Translations under genes and position numbers: made by a program | Shown here: in pieces, positions 32,613 to 39,368 of the stretch | Layout of the letters: each line of letters begins with the position of its first letter | Position numbering within the stretch: the stretch's first letter is position 1 | NCBI GenBank assembly: GCA_017541145.1 | Contig: JAFXZT010000106.1 | Coordinates: 1 to 39,368 of the forward strand | From: Bacteroidales bacterium | Lineage (GTDB): Bacteria; Bacteroidota; Bacteroidia; Bacteroidales; UBA3824 | Length of the DNA: 39,368 bases | Reading direction: 5' to 3' | The notes under the pieces: model-generated | What the model was told of the DNA's origin: nothing | The model's input: only the letters and a program-made list of their open reading frames with translations | Databases searched by the model: none

Positions 32613-35456
32613 ATGAACAATATCGACTACAACGATTACAAAAATAATATAATCATAAAAGGAGCACGGCTTCACAATTTAAAAAATATATCGCTTGCGA
32701 TTCCGCGCAACAAATTTATTGTAATAACCGGACTTAGCGGTTCCGGCAAAAGTACATTAGCGTTTGATACTCTGTACGCTGAGGGTCAAAGACGTTATGT
32801 GGAAAGTTTGAGTGCGTATGCCCGTCAGTTTTTGGGACGAGTAAGCAAACCGGAAGTGGATTTCATAAAAGGAATTCCGCCGGCTATTGCTATAGAGCAA
32901 AAGGTAACTACCAGAAATACAAGAAGTACGGTTGGTACAAGTACAGAGATTTACGATTATATGCGATTGCTATACGCCAGAATCGGCAAAACTATTTCGC
33001 CGATTTCCGGCAAGGAAGTAAGAGCGCACAGCATAGACGATGTTGTGGATTTTATAACTTCGTTTGAGGACGGAACAAAATTTACATTGCTTTCACCGGT
33101 AAATGTTCCCGAAGGACGAACACTTCAGCAACACCTTGAAATACTTGATTCTCAAGGAATTTCGCGTGTAATTGTAGAAAACAAAAAAGGTGAATCAGAA
33201 ATAAAAGAAATTCAGGATTTGGATTTCGGCAAAATAAAGAAAACCGACAAATTGTATTTGTTGATTGACCGTTTTAAATCGAGTCACATGGCAGATGCGA
33301 TGTCGAGGATGTCAGACAGTATACAAACAGCATTTTACGAAAGCGGCGGCGACTGTATCCTTGAATATCAGGACGGAGACGACAAAAAACGTGAAAGTTT
33401 TTGTACAAGATTTGAAGCCGACGGAATCAAATTTGAAGTTCCGACAATTTACACTTTTACATTCAACAATCCGCTCGGCGCATGTCCGAAATGCAACGGT
33501 TTGGGACGCGTAGTAGGAATCGACGAGGATTTGGTAATTCCAAACAAAGGACTTTCGGTTTACGAAAACGCTGTAAAATGTTGGAACGGTATGAAAATGA
33601 CGGAATGGAAAAACGAATTTTGTCTTGCAGCCGCAAAATACAAATTTCCGATTCATACACCTTACAACAAACTCACTGACGAAGAAAAAGATATACTTTG
33701 GAGCGGTAGAAGCGGTCTCTACGGAATCAACGACTTTTTCGCTATGGTAGAAAAAGAAAGTTACAAAATACAATTCCGTGTAATGATGTCACGATACCGC
33801 GGTCAAACACTCTGCCCTGAATGTAAGGGTTCAAGACTGAGAAAAGAGGCAACTTATATCAAAGTCGGCGGAAAATCTATCACAGAACTTGTAAAATTAC
33901 CTATAAACGAATTATACAAATTCTTCAAAGAATTACAACTTTCGGAACACGATGCTTCTGTTGCTGACAGAATATTAAAAGAAATAGTTTCAAGACTGGA
34001 ATTTTTGATAGAAGTAGGTTTGGAGTATTTAACATTGGACAGATTGTCCTCTACCCTATCAGGCGGTGAATCTCAGAGAATAAATCTTGCAACAAGCTTA
34101 GGATCAAGCCTTACGGGTTCGCTTTATATCTTGGACGAGCCGTCAATAGGACTGCATCCGCGAGATACTCACCGATTGATAAAAGTACTGAAAAAACTTC
34201 GCGACCTTGGCAACACCGTAGTTGTAGTGGAACACGATGAAGAAATTATCCGCTCAGCCGACCAAATAATTGATATCGGTCCCGAAGCCGGAGTTTTTGG
34301 CGGTGAAGTGATGTTTCAAGGCGCACCGAGTGAACTTAATCCAAATATCTATAGTCTTACTGCTGAATATCTTACAGGTCGCAAAAAAATTGAAATTCCT
34401 ACCCGCAGACGTTGGAATCCGAAATCCGGCGCAGGAATCACAATAAAAGGCGCGAGAATGAACAACTTGAAAGAAGTTACGGTAAAAATTCCGCTTTATT
34501 TGATGACTGTAGTTACCGGAGTTTCAGGCTCGGGAAAATCATCATTAATAAAAGGCATTTTGTATCCCGCACTTGCACAACAACTCACCGATTTGGGAGT
34601 AAAACCCGGTGATTTTGACGGACTTGACGGCGATATCAAGATGTTGCAAAATGTAGAAATAGTAGACCAAAATCCGGTTTCCGGCTCGTCACGAAGCAAT
34701 CCGATAAGCTATATCAAAGGTTGGGACGATGTTAGAAAACTGTTTGCAGACCAACAACTTAGCAAACAGATGGGATACAATACGGGATACTTTTCGTTCA
34801 ACACAGCAGGCGGACGCTGCGAAGAATGTCTCGGCGAAGGCGTAATTAAGGTAGAAATGCAATTTATGGCGGATATTACCTTAACCTGCGAAAGTTGCGG
34901 CGGAAAACGTTTCAAGGAAGATACTCTCGAAGTAAAATACAGAGGTAAAAATGTATACGATATTCTTGAGATGTCTGTAGATGAAGCACTTGCTTTTTTC
35001 GACGAGGACAAGGCGACACTGCCACAAAAAATAGTTAAAAAATTACAAGTACTTCAAAATGTGGGACTTGGCTATATCAAATTGGGTCAACCGTCGTCAA
35101 CACTTTCGGGCGGAGAAAATCAGCGTATTAAATTGGCATCGTTTCTATTAGCAGAAAAAAACGGCGTAAACACGATGTTTATTTTCGACGAGCCAACTAC
35201 GGGATTGCATTTTCACGATATCAAGAAACTTCTGAAAGCTATGAACGAATTGATAGACCGAGGAAATACAGTTGTAATAATAGAACACGACCCCGAAGTG
35301 ATAAAATGTGCGGATTATATTATTGACCTCGGAAAAGAGGGCGGTAAAAACGGCGGTGAAATTATTTTCACGGGTACACCGGAGCAACTTATTAAATGCA
35401 AAGATTCGTATACGGGTCAGTACCTCAAGGAAATGCACAAATTGGAAAATCAATAA
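32613..35456 (+). CDS. uvrA: excinuclease ABC subunit UvrA
   Basis: UvrA scans DNA for bulky lesions with UvrB. The 947-residue protein contains two ABC ATPase modules. Walker A is GLSGSGKST near 40-48 and GVSGSGKSS in the second half; the signatures are LSGGESQRINLA and LSGGENQRIKLA. Zn-binding Cys clusters are seen at CPKCNGLG, CPECKGSR and CEECLGEG...CESCGGKRF. The frame runs back to 32493, but the promoter at 32553-32583 and family alignment place the start at 32613 (MNNIDYNDYKNN); 32595 is a less likely alternative. UvrB and UvrC are not in the window. It is divergent from the DUF4293 operon and followed by a hairpin. Confidence 0.96.
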   Translation: MNNIDYNDYKNNIIIKGARLHNLKNISLAIPRNKFIVITGLSGSGKSTLAFDTLYAEGQRRYVESLSAYARQFLGRVSKPEVDFIKGIPPAIAIEQKVTTRNTRSTVGTSTEIYDYMRLLYARIGKTISPISGKEVRAHSIDDVVDFITSFEDGTKFTLLSPVNVPEGRTLQQHLEILDSQGISRVIVENKKGESEIKEIQDLDFGKIKKTDKLYLLIDRFKSSHMADAMSRMSDSIQTAFYESGGDCILEYQDGDDKKRESFCTRFEADGIKFEVPTIYTFTFNNPLGACPKCNGLGRVVGIDEDLVIPNKGLSVYENAVKCWNGMKMTEWKNEFCLAAAKYKFPIHTPYNKLTDEEKDILWSGRSGLYGINDFFAMVEKESYKIQFRVMMSRYRGQTLCPECKGSRLRKEATYIKVGGKSITELVKLPINELYKFFKELQLSEHDASVADRILKEIVSRLEFLIEVGLEYLTLDRLSSTLSGGESQRINLATSLGSSLTGSLYILDEPSIGLHPRDTHRLIKVLKKLRDLGNTVVVVEHDEEIIRSADQIIDIGPEAGVFGGEVMFQGAPSELNPNIYSLTAEYLTGRKKIEIPTRRRWNPKSGAGITIKGARMNNLKEVTVKIPLYLMTVVTGVSGSGKSSLIKGILYPALAQQLTDLGVKPGDFDGLDGDIKMLQNVEIVDQNPVSGSSRSNPISYIKGWDDVRKLFADQQLSKQMGYNTGYFSFNTAGGRCEECLGEGVIKVEMQFMADITLTCESCGGKRFKEDTLEVKYRGKNVYDILEMSVDEALAFFDEDKATLPQKIVKKLQVLQNVGLGYIKLGQPSSTLSGGENQRIKLASFLLAEKNGVNTMFIFDEPTTGLHFHDIKKLLKAMNELIDRGNTVVIIEHDPEVIKCADYIIDLGKEGGKNGGEIIFTGTPEQLIKCKDSYTGQYLKEMHKLENQ

Positions 35457-35488
35457 TAAATTCGACTTTCGCAAGTATTGAATTTCTA

Positions 35489-35536
35489 ACTACTAAAATT
35501 CCAAGCTTTTAGCGTTTTTAGTAGTAGGATTTTTTG
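35489..35536 (+). terminator. terminator after uvrA
   Basis: ACTACTAAAA (35489-35498) pairs with TTTTAGTAGT (35516-35525). The loop is 17 bases, and AGGATTTTTTG follows. It begins 33 bases after the uvrA stop. Confidence 0.7.
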
Positions 35537-35607
35537 AATCACGGAAGCCACGGAATACACAAAACATCATAATTCCGTGATTTCTGTGTTTCTTAAAAAG
35601 TTCCGTG
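35537..35607. repeat. cluster of CACGGAA/TTCCGTG motifs with an inverted repeat
   Basis: AATCACGGAA (35537-35546) is exactly mirrored by TTCCGTGATT (35573-35582). CCACGGAA (35548-35555), TTCTGTG (35582-35588) and TTCCGTG (35601-35607) add further copies, five in 71 bases. There is no gene here. It could be a REP-like intergenic element or a binding-site cluster. Confidence 0.5.
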
Positions 35608-35684
35608 TTATCGGAGTTTTCCATAGTAAAAAAAATTGTAAATGCGAAAATTGTGTAAATAATTAATCCAATATTATTTACACA

Positions 35685-35731
35685 AAATCCCCGTCACCTA
35701 TAAAAAATAATTTTATATGGTGCGGGGATTT
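35685..35731 (-). terminator. terminator after the nitroreductase-like gene
   Basis: AAATCCCCG pairs with CGGGGATTT, then CACC with GGTG, then TATAAAA with TTTTATA, across one-base bulges. The stem is about 20 bp with a small AT loop. It lies 15 bases past the minus-strand stop at 35746. The T run on either strand is modest (ATTTTG, ATTTACTTTT), so it may act in both directions. Confidence 0.75.
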
Positions 35732-35745
35732 ACTTTTACTAATTC

Positions 35746-36402
35746 TTATTCCCAAACAAAATTATCTCTTCCTGCGCCGACTTCAAAATGATATTTTACA
35801 ATACCTTTTTCGTAGGCAGAATATTTTCCCTGACTGTAATTTGCGAGAATTACCATGTTGTCTTTACCCAAAAATCTGAAATCGGGTTCAGGCATCAAAG
35901 TAAGTGCGCCAAGAGCAGATTTAATACCGTTTTTGAACCATTCGGGCTGAGTGCCATCGTAACTGCAAACCTCGTCGGCAGTTTTGTTGCAACGGCAAAC
36001 TGATTGCTGTTTACCGTAACCGATTGCAATAATCCCGAAAGTAACTTCGCCGTCAGCAATATGCTTTACAATAGATTTGCTAATCGGATTCAAAAACCAA
36101 CTTACACTAAGTCCCAGATCTTGAGCCAAAAGCGCGATGTCAGTACCGGCATAACCTATCACTTCTTCCACGTCCTTTTTCTTAGGACCGGAAAGGATAA
36201 TATAGTTCGTTTTGCCTCTGGTGAATATAAATCGCCAAAAAGCAGAAATTCCACTTCCGTCATCTGTTACAAGTTTCAGATTGACGTCATGTGTAAAATT
36301 CAAATAGTTAATTCTTGCGTTTAATTTTTCAATTATATTATTTGCAAGAGTCTTTTTCAAGCCCAATATAGATTGTGTGCGAATAGTCTTTTTAAAAGTC
36401 AT
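35746..36402 (-). CDS. nitroreductase-family protein (TM-nitroreductase-like)
   Basis: The 218-residue protein resembles flavin-dependent nitroreductases of the 'putative TM nitroreductase' group. The N-terminus RTQSILGLKK corresponds to the phosphate-binding RRS-like segment. TNYIILSGPKKKDVEEVIGYAGTDIALLAQDLGLSVSWF, of which GYAGTDIALLAQDLGLS is the core, matches the central helix motif of the family. EWFKNGIKSALGALTLMPEPDFRF is the equivalent of the APSAMNRQPW region. FMN binding is inferred from family membership. There is a Cys-rich stretch (SVCRCNKTADEVC) not typical of the family that might bind metal. It is transcribed alone. Confidence 0.7.
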   Translation of the reverse strand: MTFKKTIRTQSILGLKKTLANNIIEKLNARINYLNFTHDVNLKLVTDDGSGISAFWRFIFTRGKTNYIILSGPKKKDVEEVIGYAGTDIALLAQDLGLSVSWFLNPISKSIVKHIADGEVTFGIIAIGYGKQQSVCRCNKTADEVCSYDGTQPEWFKNGIKSALGALTLMPEPDFRFLGKDNMVILANYSQGKYSAYEKGIVKYHFEVGAGRDNFVWE

Positions 36403-36584
36403 TTGTCCGTATGATTTAAAATAAAATTTAACAATAAAAAACTAATATAATAAATCACTGATAGTCGAACATATAACAATAAAAACTGTGCCAAATTAAT
36501 AGAATATTCAACTTTCGTACACCATTCAGACAGAATGGAACTCTGAATTAAGCATTTTACTTGCAAAACATGAATAAAAAACTA

Positions 36585-37514
36585 CTAATTTGCGCAGTTA
36601 TTTTTCCGAAAAAACAATTTTGGCATCAAAATAAAATAAACTGCTCCCAATGCTACAAAAAGAGGAAACATCAAAACCTGATTGTCAGGAATTATCATCG
36701 GAACAATACTTAATGCCATTGCCGGTGCAAAATAGCGTTTGGTGATATAAAAAATTGTAAGAACCGACGCAGAAACAACTGCCGAGGGAATTACTTGTGG
36801 TAAATTGAAATATTGATGCAAAACAATTTCTCCCAACGCTCCAATCGTAGCACAAGCCACAATTAAAAGCCATGTGGATTTTGGACGCAATCTAAAACCG
36901 GATGCCGAGTTGGAAAATTCTATTAATGTTACAATCAAAGGCGGTACTACTAACAATTTACAGTCAAAAAATACGGCTACAAAAATTAACGGCAACATCA
37001 TCAATGAGAGTTCCAACATCCTGATAATCTTATCTTTGTATGACTTTCCGACAGAAAATGTAAAATCTTTTTCAGCTGGATTTCTAAATTCGATTTTCTC
37101 CAAAAGTTTTTGCCCGGCAACAAGCAATGTGGTGAGTGTCAACACAGTAATCGGATAAAACCATGTATCTACCTGCATCAAAACCGGCAACATGCAAGCC
37201 GAAACCGCAGGCGTAATTGATGTTCGGGAAAACATCAACACCAACGAAATCAGAATATAACCGATAAGTAACTGAAATACAAGATGTAAAGTTATAAATT
37301 TTACAATTAAAACGCCGATAACAGACGATATAAGAAACAATACCGGAATTTGCCACCTTTTTACAAGCCAAACATGCTTATCCACAATCCAAAGACCGAT
37401 ACAAAGTGCACCAATTTCCGGAAAAATAATTTCACGATCGCCCGTAAGATCCGCTACAAGGGTCATCACGGCGATAAGAACTACTGTAAAAAAATTTCGT
37501 ACAAAGGTTTTCAT
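36585..37514 (-). CDS. HPP-like polytopic membrane protein with two similar halves
   Basis: The 309-residue protein has eight to ten hydrophobic segments. Two comparable halves are visible. FPEIGALCIGLWIVDKHVW...FSRTSITPAVSACMLPVLMQ (about 30-122) and LLVVPPLIVTLIEFSNSAS...KRYFAPAMALSIVPMIIP (about 189-285) share an 'xPAxxxxxxP' element at the end of each half, where HPP-family proteins have HPPAGA. The middle, charged stretch (KIEFRNPAEKDFTF) is a cytoplasmic loop. HPP proteins are linked to nitrite transport in plants, but the bacterial role is unknown. The assignment is by pattern and is tentative. It precedes trxA's terminator on the same strand and has 182 bases before the nitroreductase-like gene. 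Confidence 0.45.
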   Translation of the reverse strand: MKTFVRNFFTVVLIAVMTLVADLTGDREIIFPEIGALCIGLWIVDKHVWLVKRWQIPVLFLISSVIGVLIVKFITLHLVFQLLIGYILISLVLMFSRTSITPAVSACMLPVLMQVDTWFYPITVLTLTTLLVAGQKLLEKIEFRNPAEKDFTFSVGKSYKDKIIRMLELSLMMLPLIFVAVFFDCKLLVVPPLIVTLIEFSNSASGFRLRPKSTWLLIVACATIGALGEIVLHQYFNLPQVIPSAVVSASVLTIFYITKRYFAPAMALSIVPMIIPDNQVLMFPLFVALGAVYFILMPKLFFRKNNCAN

Positions 37515-37555
37515 TGCGGGCGCAAAATTAACAAAAATTAATTTTTTAACAACAC

Positions 37556-37591
37556 AAAAAATCCTTGCAACGATATTTCGCTACAAGGATT
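37556..37591 (-). terminator. terminator after trxA
   Basis: On the minus strand AATCCTTG pairs with CAAGGATT (37584-37591 with 37560-37567). An inner GCGA/TCGT helix is followed by six T (A at 37556-37561). It lies 27 bases past the trxA stop. Confidence 0.85.
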
Positions 37592-37617
37592 AGAAAAAAT
37601 CATTTTTATTTAAACAA

Positions 37618-37968
37618 TTAACAAATAGATTTCACAGCTTCGTCCATTTGACCGACACCCATTGCGCCAACTTGCATTTTTGGAGTGCCTTGTTTCGGGA
37701 TAAAAAGTATTGACGGAATACTTTGGATTCTGAACATCGCTGACAAATCAGATTCTTTGTCAACATCAACTTTGTAAAAATCCACCTTGCCGTCATATTT
37801 TTCGGCTAACTGTTCCATGACAGGCGCAGTGGCTTTGCACGGTCCGCACCATGTTGCATAAAAATCGATAACAGCCGGTCTTTCTCCCTTGAATTTCCAT
37901 TGGGTTTCGCCCTCAAAATCCATAATTTTGGATTTGAACAATTCTGAATTTAATTCTATTACTTTCAT
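37618..37968 (-). CDS. trxA: thioredoxin
   Basis: Thioredoxin reduces disulfides of cytoplasmic proteins, and is recharged by thioredoxin reductase. The 116-residue protein carries the active site WCGPC (40-44), the cis-Pro loop (SIPSILF) and the usual Asp in VIDFYATW. A short N-terminal extension (MKVIELNSELFKSKIMDFEG) precedes the fold. No signal peptide is present, so it is cytoplasmic. An AAGGAGAT Shine-Dalgarno sequence (37973-37980) lies 4 bases before the ATG, unusual here. A promoter at 38006-38036 drives it, and a hairpin at 37556-37591 ends it. Confidence 0.95.
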   Translation of the reverse strand: MKVIELNSELFKSKIMDFEGETQWKFKGERPAVIDFYATWCGPCKATAPVMEQLAEKYDGKVDFYKVDVDKESDLSAMFRIQSIPSILFIPKQGTPKMQVGAMGVGQMDEAVKSIC

Positions 37969-37972
37969 TTTT

Positions 37973-37980
37973 ATCTCCTT
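37973..37980 (-). promoter_or_regulatory. Shine-Dalgarno site of trxA
   Basis: AAGGAGAT on the minus strand, four bases before the trxA start, is complementary to the 3' end of typical 16S rRNA. Most genes in the window have no such site. Confidence 0.7.
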
Positions 37981-38005
37981 ATTGATTGATTATGTTTTCT
38001 GACTG

Positions 38006-38036
38006 CAAAATTATGTCAAATAAAAAGATAAGACAA
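38006..38036 (-). promoter_or_regulatory. promoter of trxA
   Basis: On the minus strand TTGT (38033-38036), 19 bases, then TAATTTTG (38006-38013) lies 37 bases before the ATG, with the Shine-Dalgarno site between. Confidence 0.6.
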
Positions 38037-38122
38037 TGTTGAAAACAGAAATATTATGGTAAATTAAAGAACGAACGGTAAATCTCTGAATCAAAATTCC
38101 TAAATTTACCATAAAAATATAA

Positions 38123-38153
38123 TTTGTAAACACAATTTTTTTTACTAATTTTG
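38123..38153 (+). promoter_or_regulatory. promoter of the araC gene, apparently leaderless
   Basis: TTTG (38123-38126), 19 bases, then TAATTTTG (38146-38153) is a full consensus match. It ends only five bases before the ATG at 38159, so transcription should start at or within a few bases of the start codon. Confidence 0.72.
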
Positions 38154-38158
38154 TCAGT

Positions 38159-39046
38159 ATGGAAAAGCAGCAAACATATACACGATATCATCTTCACGAC
38201 AGCAATTCTCAAGAAACCGACTTTGCATTGCTATACATGCCGGATTTTTTGGGACAACATTGCGGGAATCCTCATCACGCTCATATTCATTCGTTTTACC
38301 AAATTATTTGGTTTAAGAAAGGTCACGGAAAACATTATGTTGACTTCAAAGAATATCCGGTGGAAGACAACACACTGTTTTTTATTTCGCCGGGACAGAT
38401 TCATTGGTTTGAGGAAAACAAGAGTTTTGAAGGTTTGATAATTCATTTCAACGAGAGTTTTCTTTCGGACGAAAATCAGAGTGAAACTGCATTTTTGAAA
38501 TACAATATGTTTAATTCGTTTGATGCTGATCCATATTTCAAAGTTTGTGAAAAGTGTGAACAGAAAATTGAAACGATTGCTCAACAACTTGACTCGGAAT
38601 TACAAAACAAAAATTCGTTTGCGCATAGCGATTACATGAAATTTCTTGTAAAGATGTTTTTAATAGAAGTACAACGAATGGGACGTCGCGGACTCAACGA
38701 AGAGATGTTGATAACAGACAACGGCAACCGTATTTTTGTAAAATTCCGACAAGCCTTGGAGCATCATTACAAAGACATGCACACGGTAAAAGAATATGCT
38801 GATTTTCTGAATGTTTCAACGAAATCTTTAACGAATTATGTACAACAAAGTGCGCATCTTACGCCGTTAAAAATGATAAATGACAGAATAATTTTGGAAG
38901 CGAAACGGTTGTTACAACACAGCAGCATGAAAGTAAAAGAAATTACATTTTATTTAGGTTTTGAAGACCCGTCATATTTTGTAAAATTTTTCAAGCGGCA
39001 AGTCGGAATATTACCCGTAGAATTTCGGGATATGGAAATTGAATAA
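38159..39046 (+). CDS. AraC family transcriptional regulator with N-terminal cupin sensor
   Basis: The 295-residue regulator has a cupin-type ligand-binding domain (about 20-115). This includes HHAHIHSFYQIIWFKKGHG, PVEDNTLFFISPGQIHWFE and LIIHFNESFL, with several His as in small-molecule or sugar sensors. A C-terminal pair of HTH motifs (about 185-290) shows VKEYADFLNVSTKSLTNYVQ and VKEITFYLGFEDPSYFVKFFKRQVG. It should bind DNA as a dimer; the target genes and ligand are unknown. The neighbouring genes give no clear target. A consensus promoter sits so close that the mRNA is probably leaderless. Confidence 0.92.
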   Translation: MEKQQTYTRYHLHDSNSQETDFALLYMPDFLGQHCGNPHHAHIHSFYQIIWFKKGHGKHYVDFKEYPVEDNTLFFISPGQIHWFEENKSFEGLIIHFNESFLSDENQSETAFLKYNMFNSFDADPYFKVCEKCEQKIETIAQQLDSELQNKNSFAHSDYMKFLVKMFLIEVQRMGRRGLNEEMLITDNGNRIFVKFRQALEHHYKDMHTVKEYADFLNVSTKSLTNYVQQSAHLTPLKMINDRIILEAKRLLQHSSMKVKEITFYLGFEDPSYFVKFFKRQVGILPVEFRDMEIE

Positions 39047-39141
39047 AAAAAAGGGAACAAGTTTAAAATGATTTTAAAACAAAAAAATAACAATAAAGCA
39101 AACACAACGTTGATATAAATCAAACCAATCCAATTAATATT

Positions 39142-39237
39142 ATGAAAGATAAAAGACCTACAGTAGAAGATATTTTGTTATTGATGTCCGACAAAAATTA
39201 CATAAACATCAAGCATAGCCCCTGCATTGCCATGTAG
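39142..39237 (+). CDS. 31-residue ORF ending inside a terminator hairpin
   Basis: The frame starts at an ATG and reads MKDKRPTVEDILLLMSDKNY, then INIKHSPCIAM and a TAG stop. The stop lies in the right arm of the hairpin at 39215-39249. The N-terminal part is plausible protein, but no family is recognised. It follows the araC gene by 95 bases, and the next gene is on the other strand, so a leader-peptide role has no obvious downstream target. It may be a genuine small protein, a truncated gene or chance. Confidence 0.35.
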   Translation: MKDKRPTVEDILLLMSDKNYINIKHSPCIAM

Positions 39238-39249
39238 GGGTATTTTTTT
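39215..39249 (+). terminator. terminator near the right edge
   Basis: CCCCTGCAT (39219-39227) pairs with ATGTAGGGG (39232-39240), with one wobble pair, around a TGCC loop. Flanking ATA/TAT extends it past a bulge, and seven T (39243-39249) follow. It ends the 31-codon ORF or the araC transcript on the plus strand. Confidence 0.85.
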
Positions 39250-39272
39250 ACTTGTTGTCGAAAAAGTTATTG

Positions 39273-39368
39273 TTAGAACTGTATTTTCATCTGCGTGTCG
39301 AAAAGTTTCCGATTAACGGCATTCCATTCTTTTTCGGGGTTGTAGATGAGTTTGTACATGTCTATGTA
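39273..39368 (-). CDS. 3' end of a gene running off the right edge
   Basis: The minus-strand frame is open from the window edge to a TAA at 39273-39275. It gives 31 C-terminal residues: YIDMYKLIYNPEKEWNAVNR followed by KLFDTQMKIQF. An ATG lies at residue 4, but the true start is probably outside the window. The fragment is too short to assign. It is convergent with the plus-strand 31-codon ORF. Confidence 0.4.
   Translation of the reverse strand, partial: YIDMYKLIYNPEKEWNAVNRKLFDTQMKIQF

Noticed and set aside
36522-36548. Competing small hairpins (CCATTC/GAATGG and ATTCAGA/TCTGAAT) after the HPP-like gene
   Set aside because: Stems are short and no T run follows on the minus strand, so a terminator call is not supported.

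Overview
The window looks like chromosome of an AT-rich member of the phylum Bacteroidota, most likely order Bacteroidales. The signs are the recurring Bacteroides-type promoter (TTTG, about 19 bases, then TAnnTTTG), an almost complete lack of Shine-Dalgarno sites, many secreted or outer-membrane beta-barrel proteins, and families typical of the phylum: a DUF4293 protein, a YARHG protein, the AddB-like PD-(D/E)XK protein, and a propeller/Y_Y_Y/AraC regulator. No phage, insertion sequence, CRISPR array or conjugation module was seen. Most genes are housekeeping.

Layout. 143-3172 (minus): an operon of an outer-membrane barrel protein, an RsmI-like methyltransferase and mnmE. 3250-3978 (plus): truA, convergent with 3980-6946 (minus), an AddB-like nuclease. 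7116-10019 (plus): the thiamine operon thiM, a thiE-tenA fusion and thiD, closed by a hairpin terminator. 10188-12479 (minus): phosphofructokinase and a barrel protein. 12605-14807 (plus): a CPBP protease, then a small ribbon-helix-helix-like gene with a secreted leucine-rich-repeat protein. 14933-15148 (minus): cspA. 15230-17656 (plus): an Omp85-like protein, then a 44-residue lipoprotein paired with an outer-membrane protein. 18078-21282 (plus): an M23 peptidase, a gamma-glutamylcyclotransferase-like protein and a divergent Nramp transporter. 21289-25540: 5-formyl-THF cyclo-ligase (minus), an EamA exporter (plus) and a membrane-anchored AraC regulator (minus). 25599-27698 (minus): a DPP IV-type peptidase. 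28185-28460: three identical tRNA-Val(TAC) genes. 28637-29017 (minus): a YARHG protein. 29127-32501 (minus): the operon DUF4293, rlmD, a small secreted protein and dinB. 32613-35456 (plus): uvrA. 35746-37968 (minus): a nitroreductase-like protein, an HPP-like membrane protein and trxA. 38159-39046 (plus): an AraC regulator. The right edge holds a 31-codon ORF ending in a terminator and the 3' end of a minus-strand gene.

How the genes work together. The thiamine cluster joins salvage of both precursor moieties (ThiM for thiazole, ThiD for pyrimidine, TenA for breakdown products) to coupling by ThiE. tRNA and rRNA maintenance is spread over MnmE, TruA, RsmI-like and RlmD. DNA repair is represented by UvrA, DinB and the AddB-like protein.

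No clearly new multi-gene system stands out. The points most worth a second look are: the TenA half of the fusion with Ser at the catalytic Cys position; the Nramp homolog lacking the DPGN and MPH metal-binding motifs; a tandem 10-bp repeat placed like an operator in front of the ribbon-helix-helix gene; the kinase-less propeller/AraC regulator; an apparently leaderless araC gene; and several unexplained inverted repeats and small ORFs.
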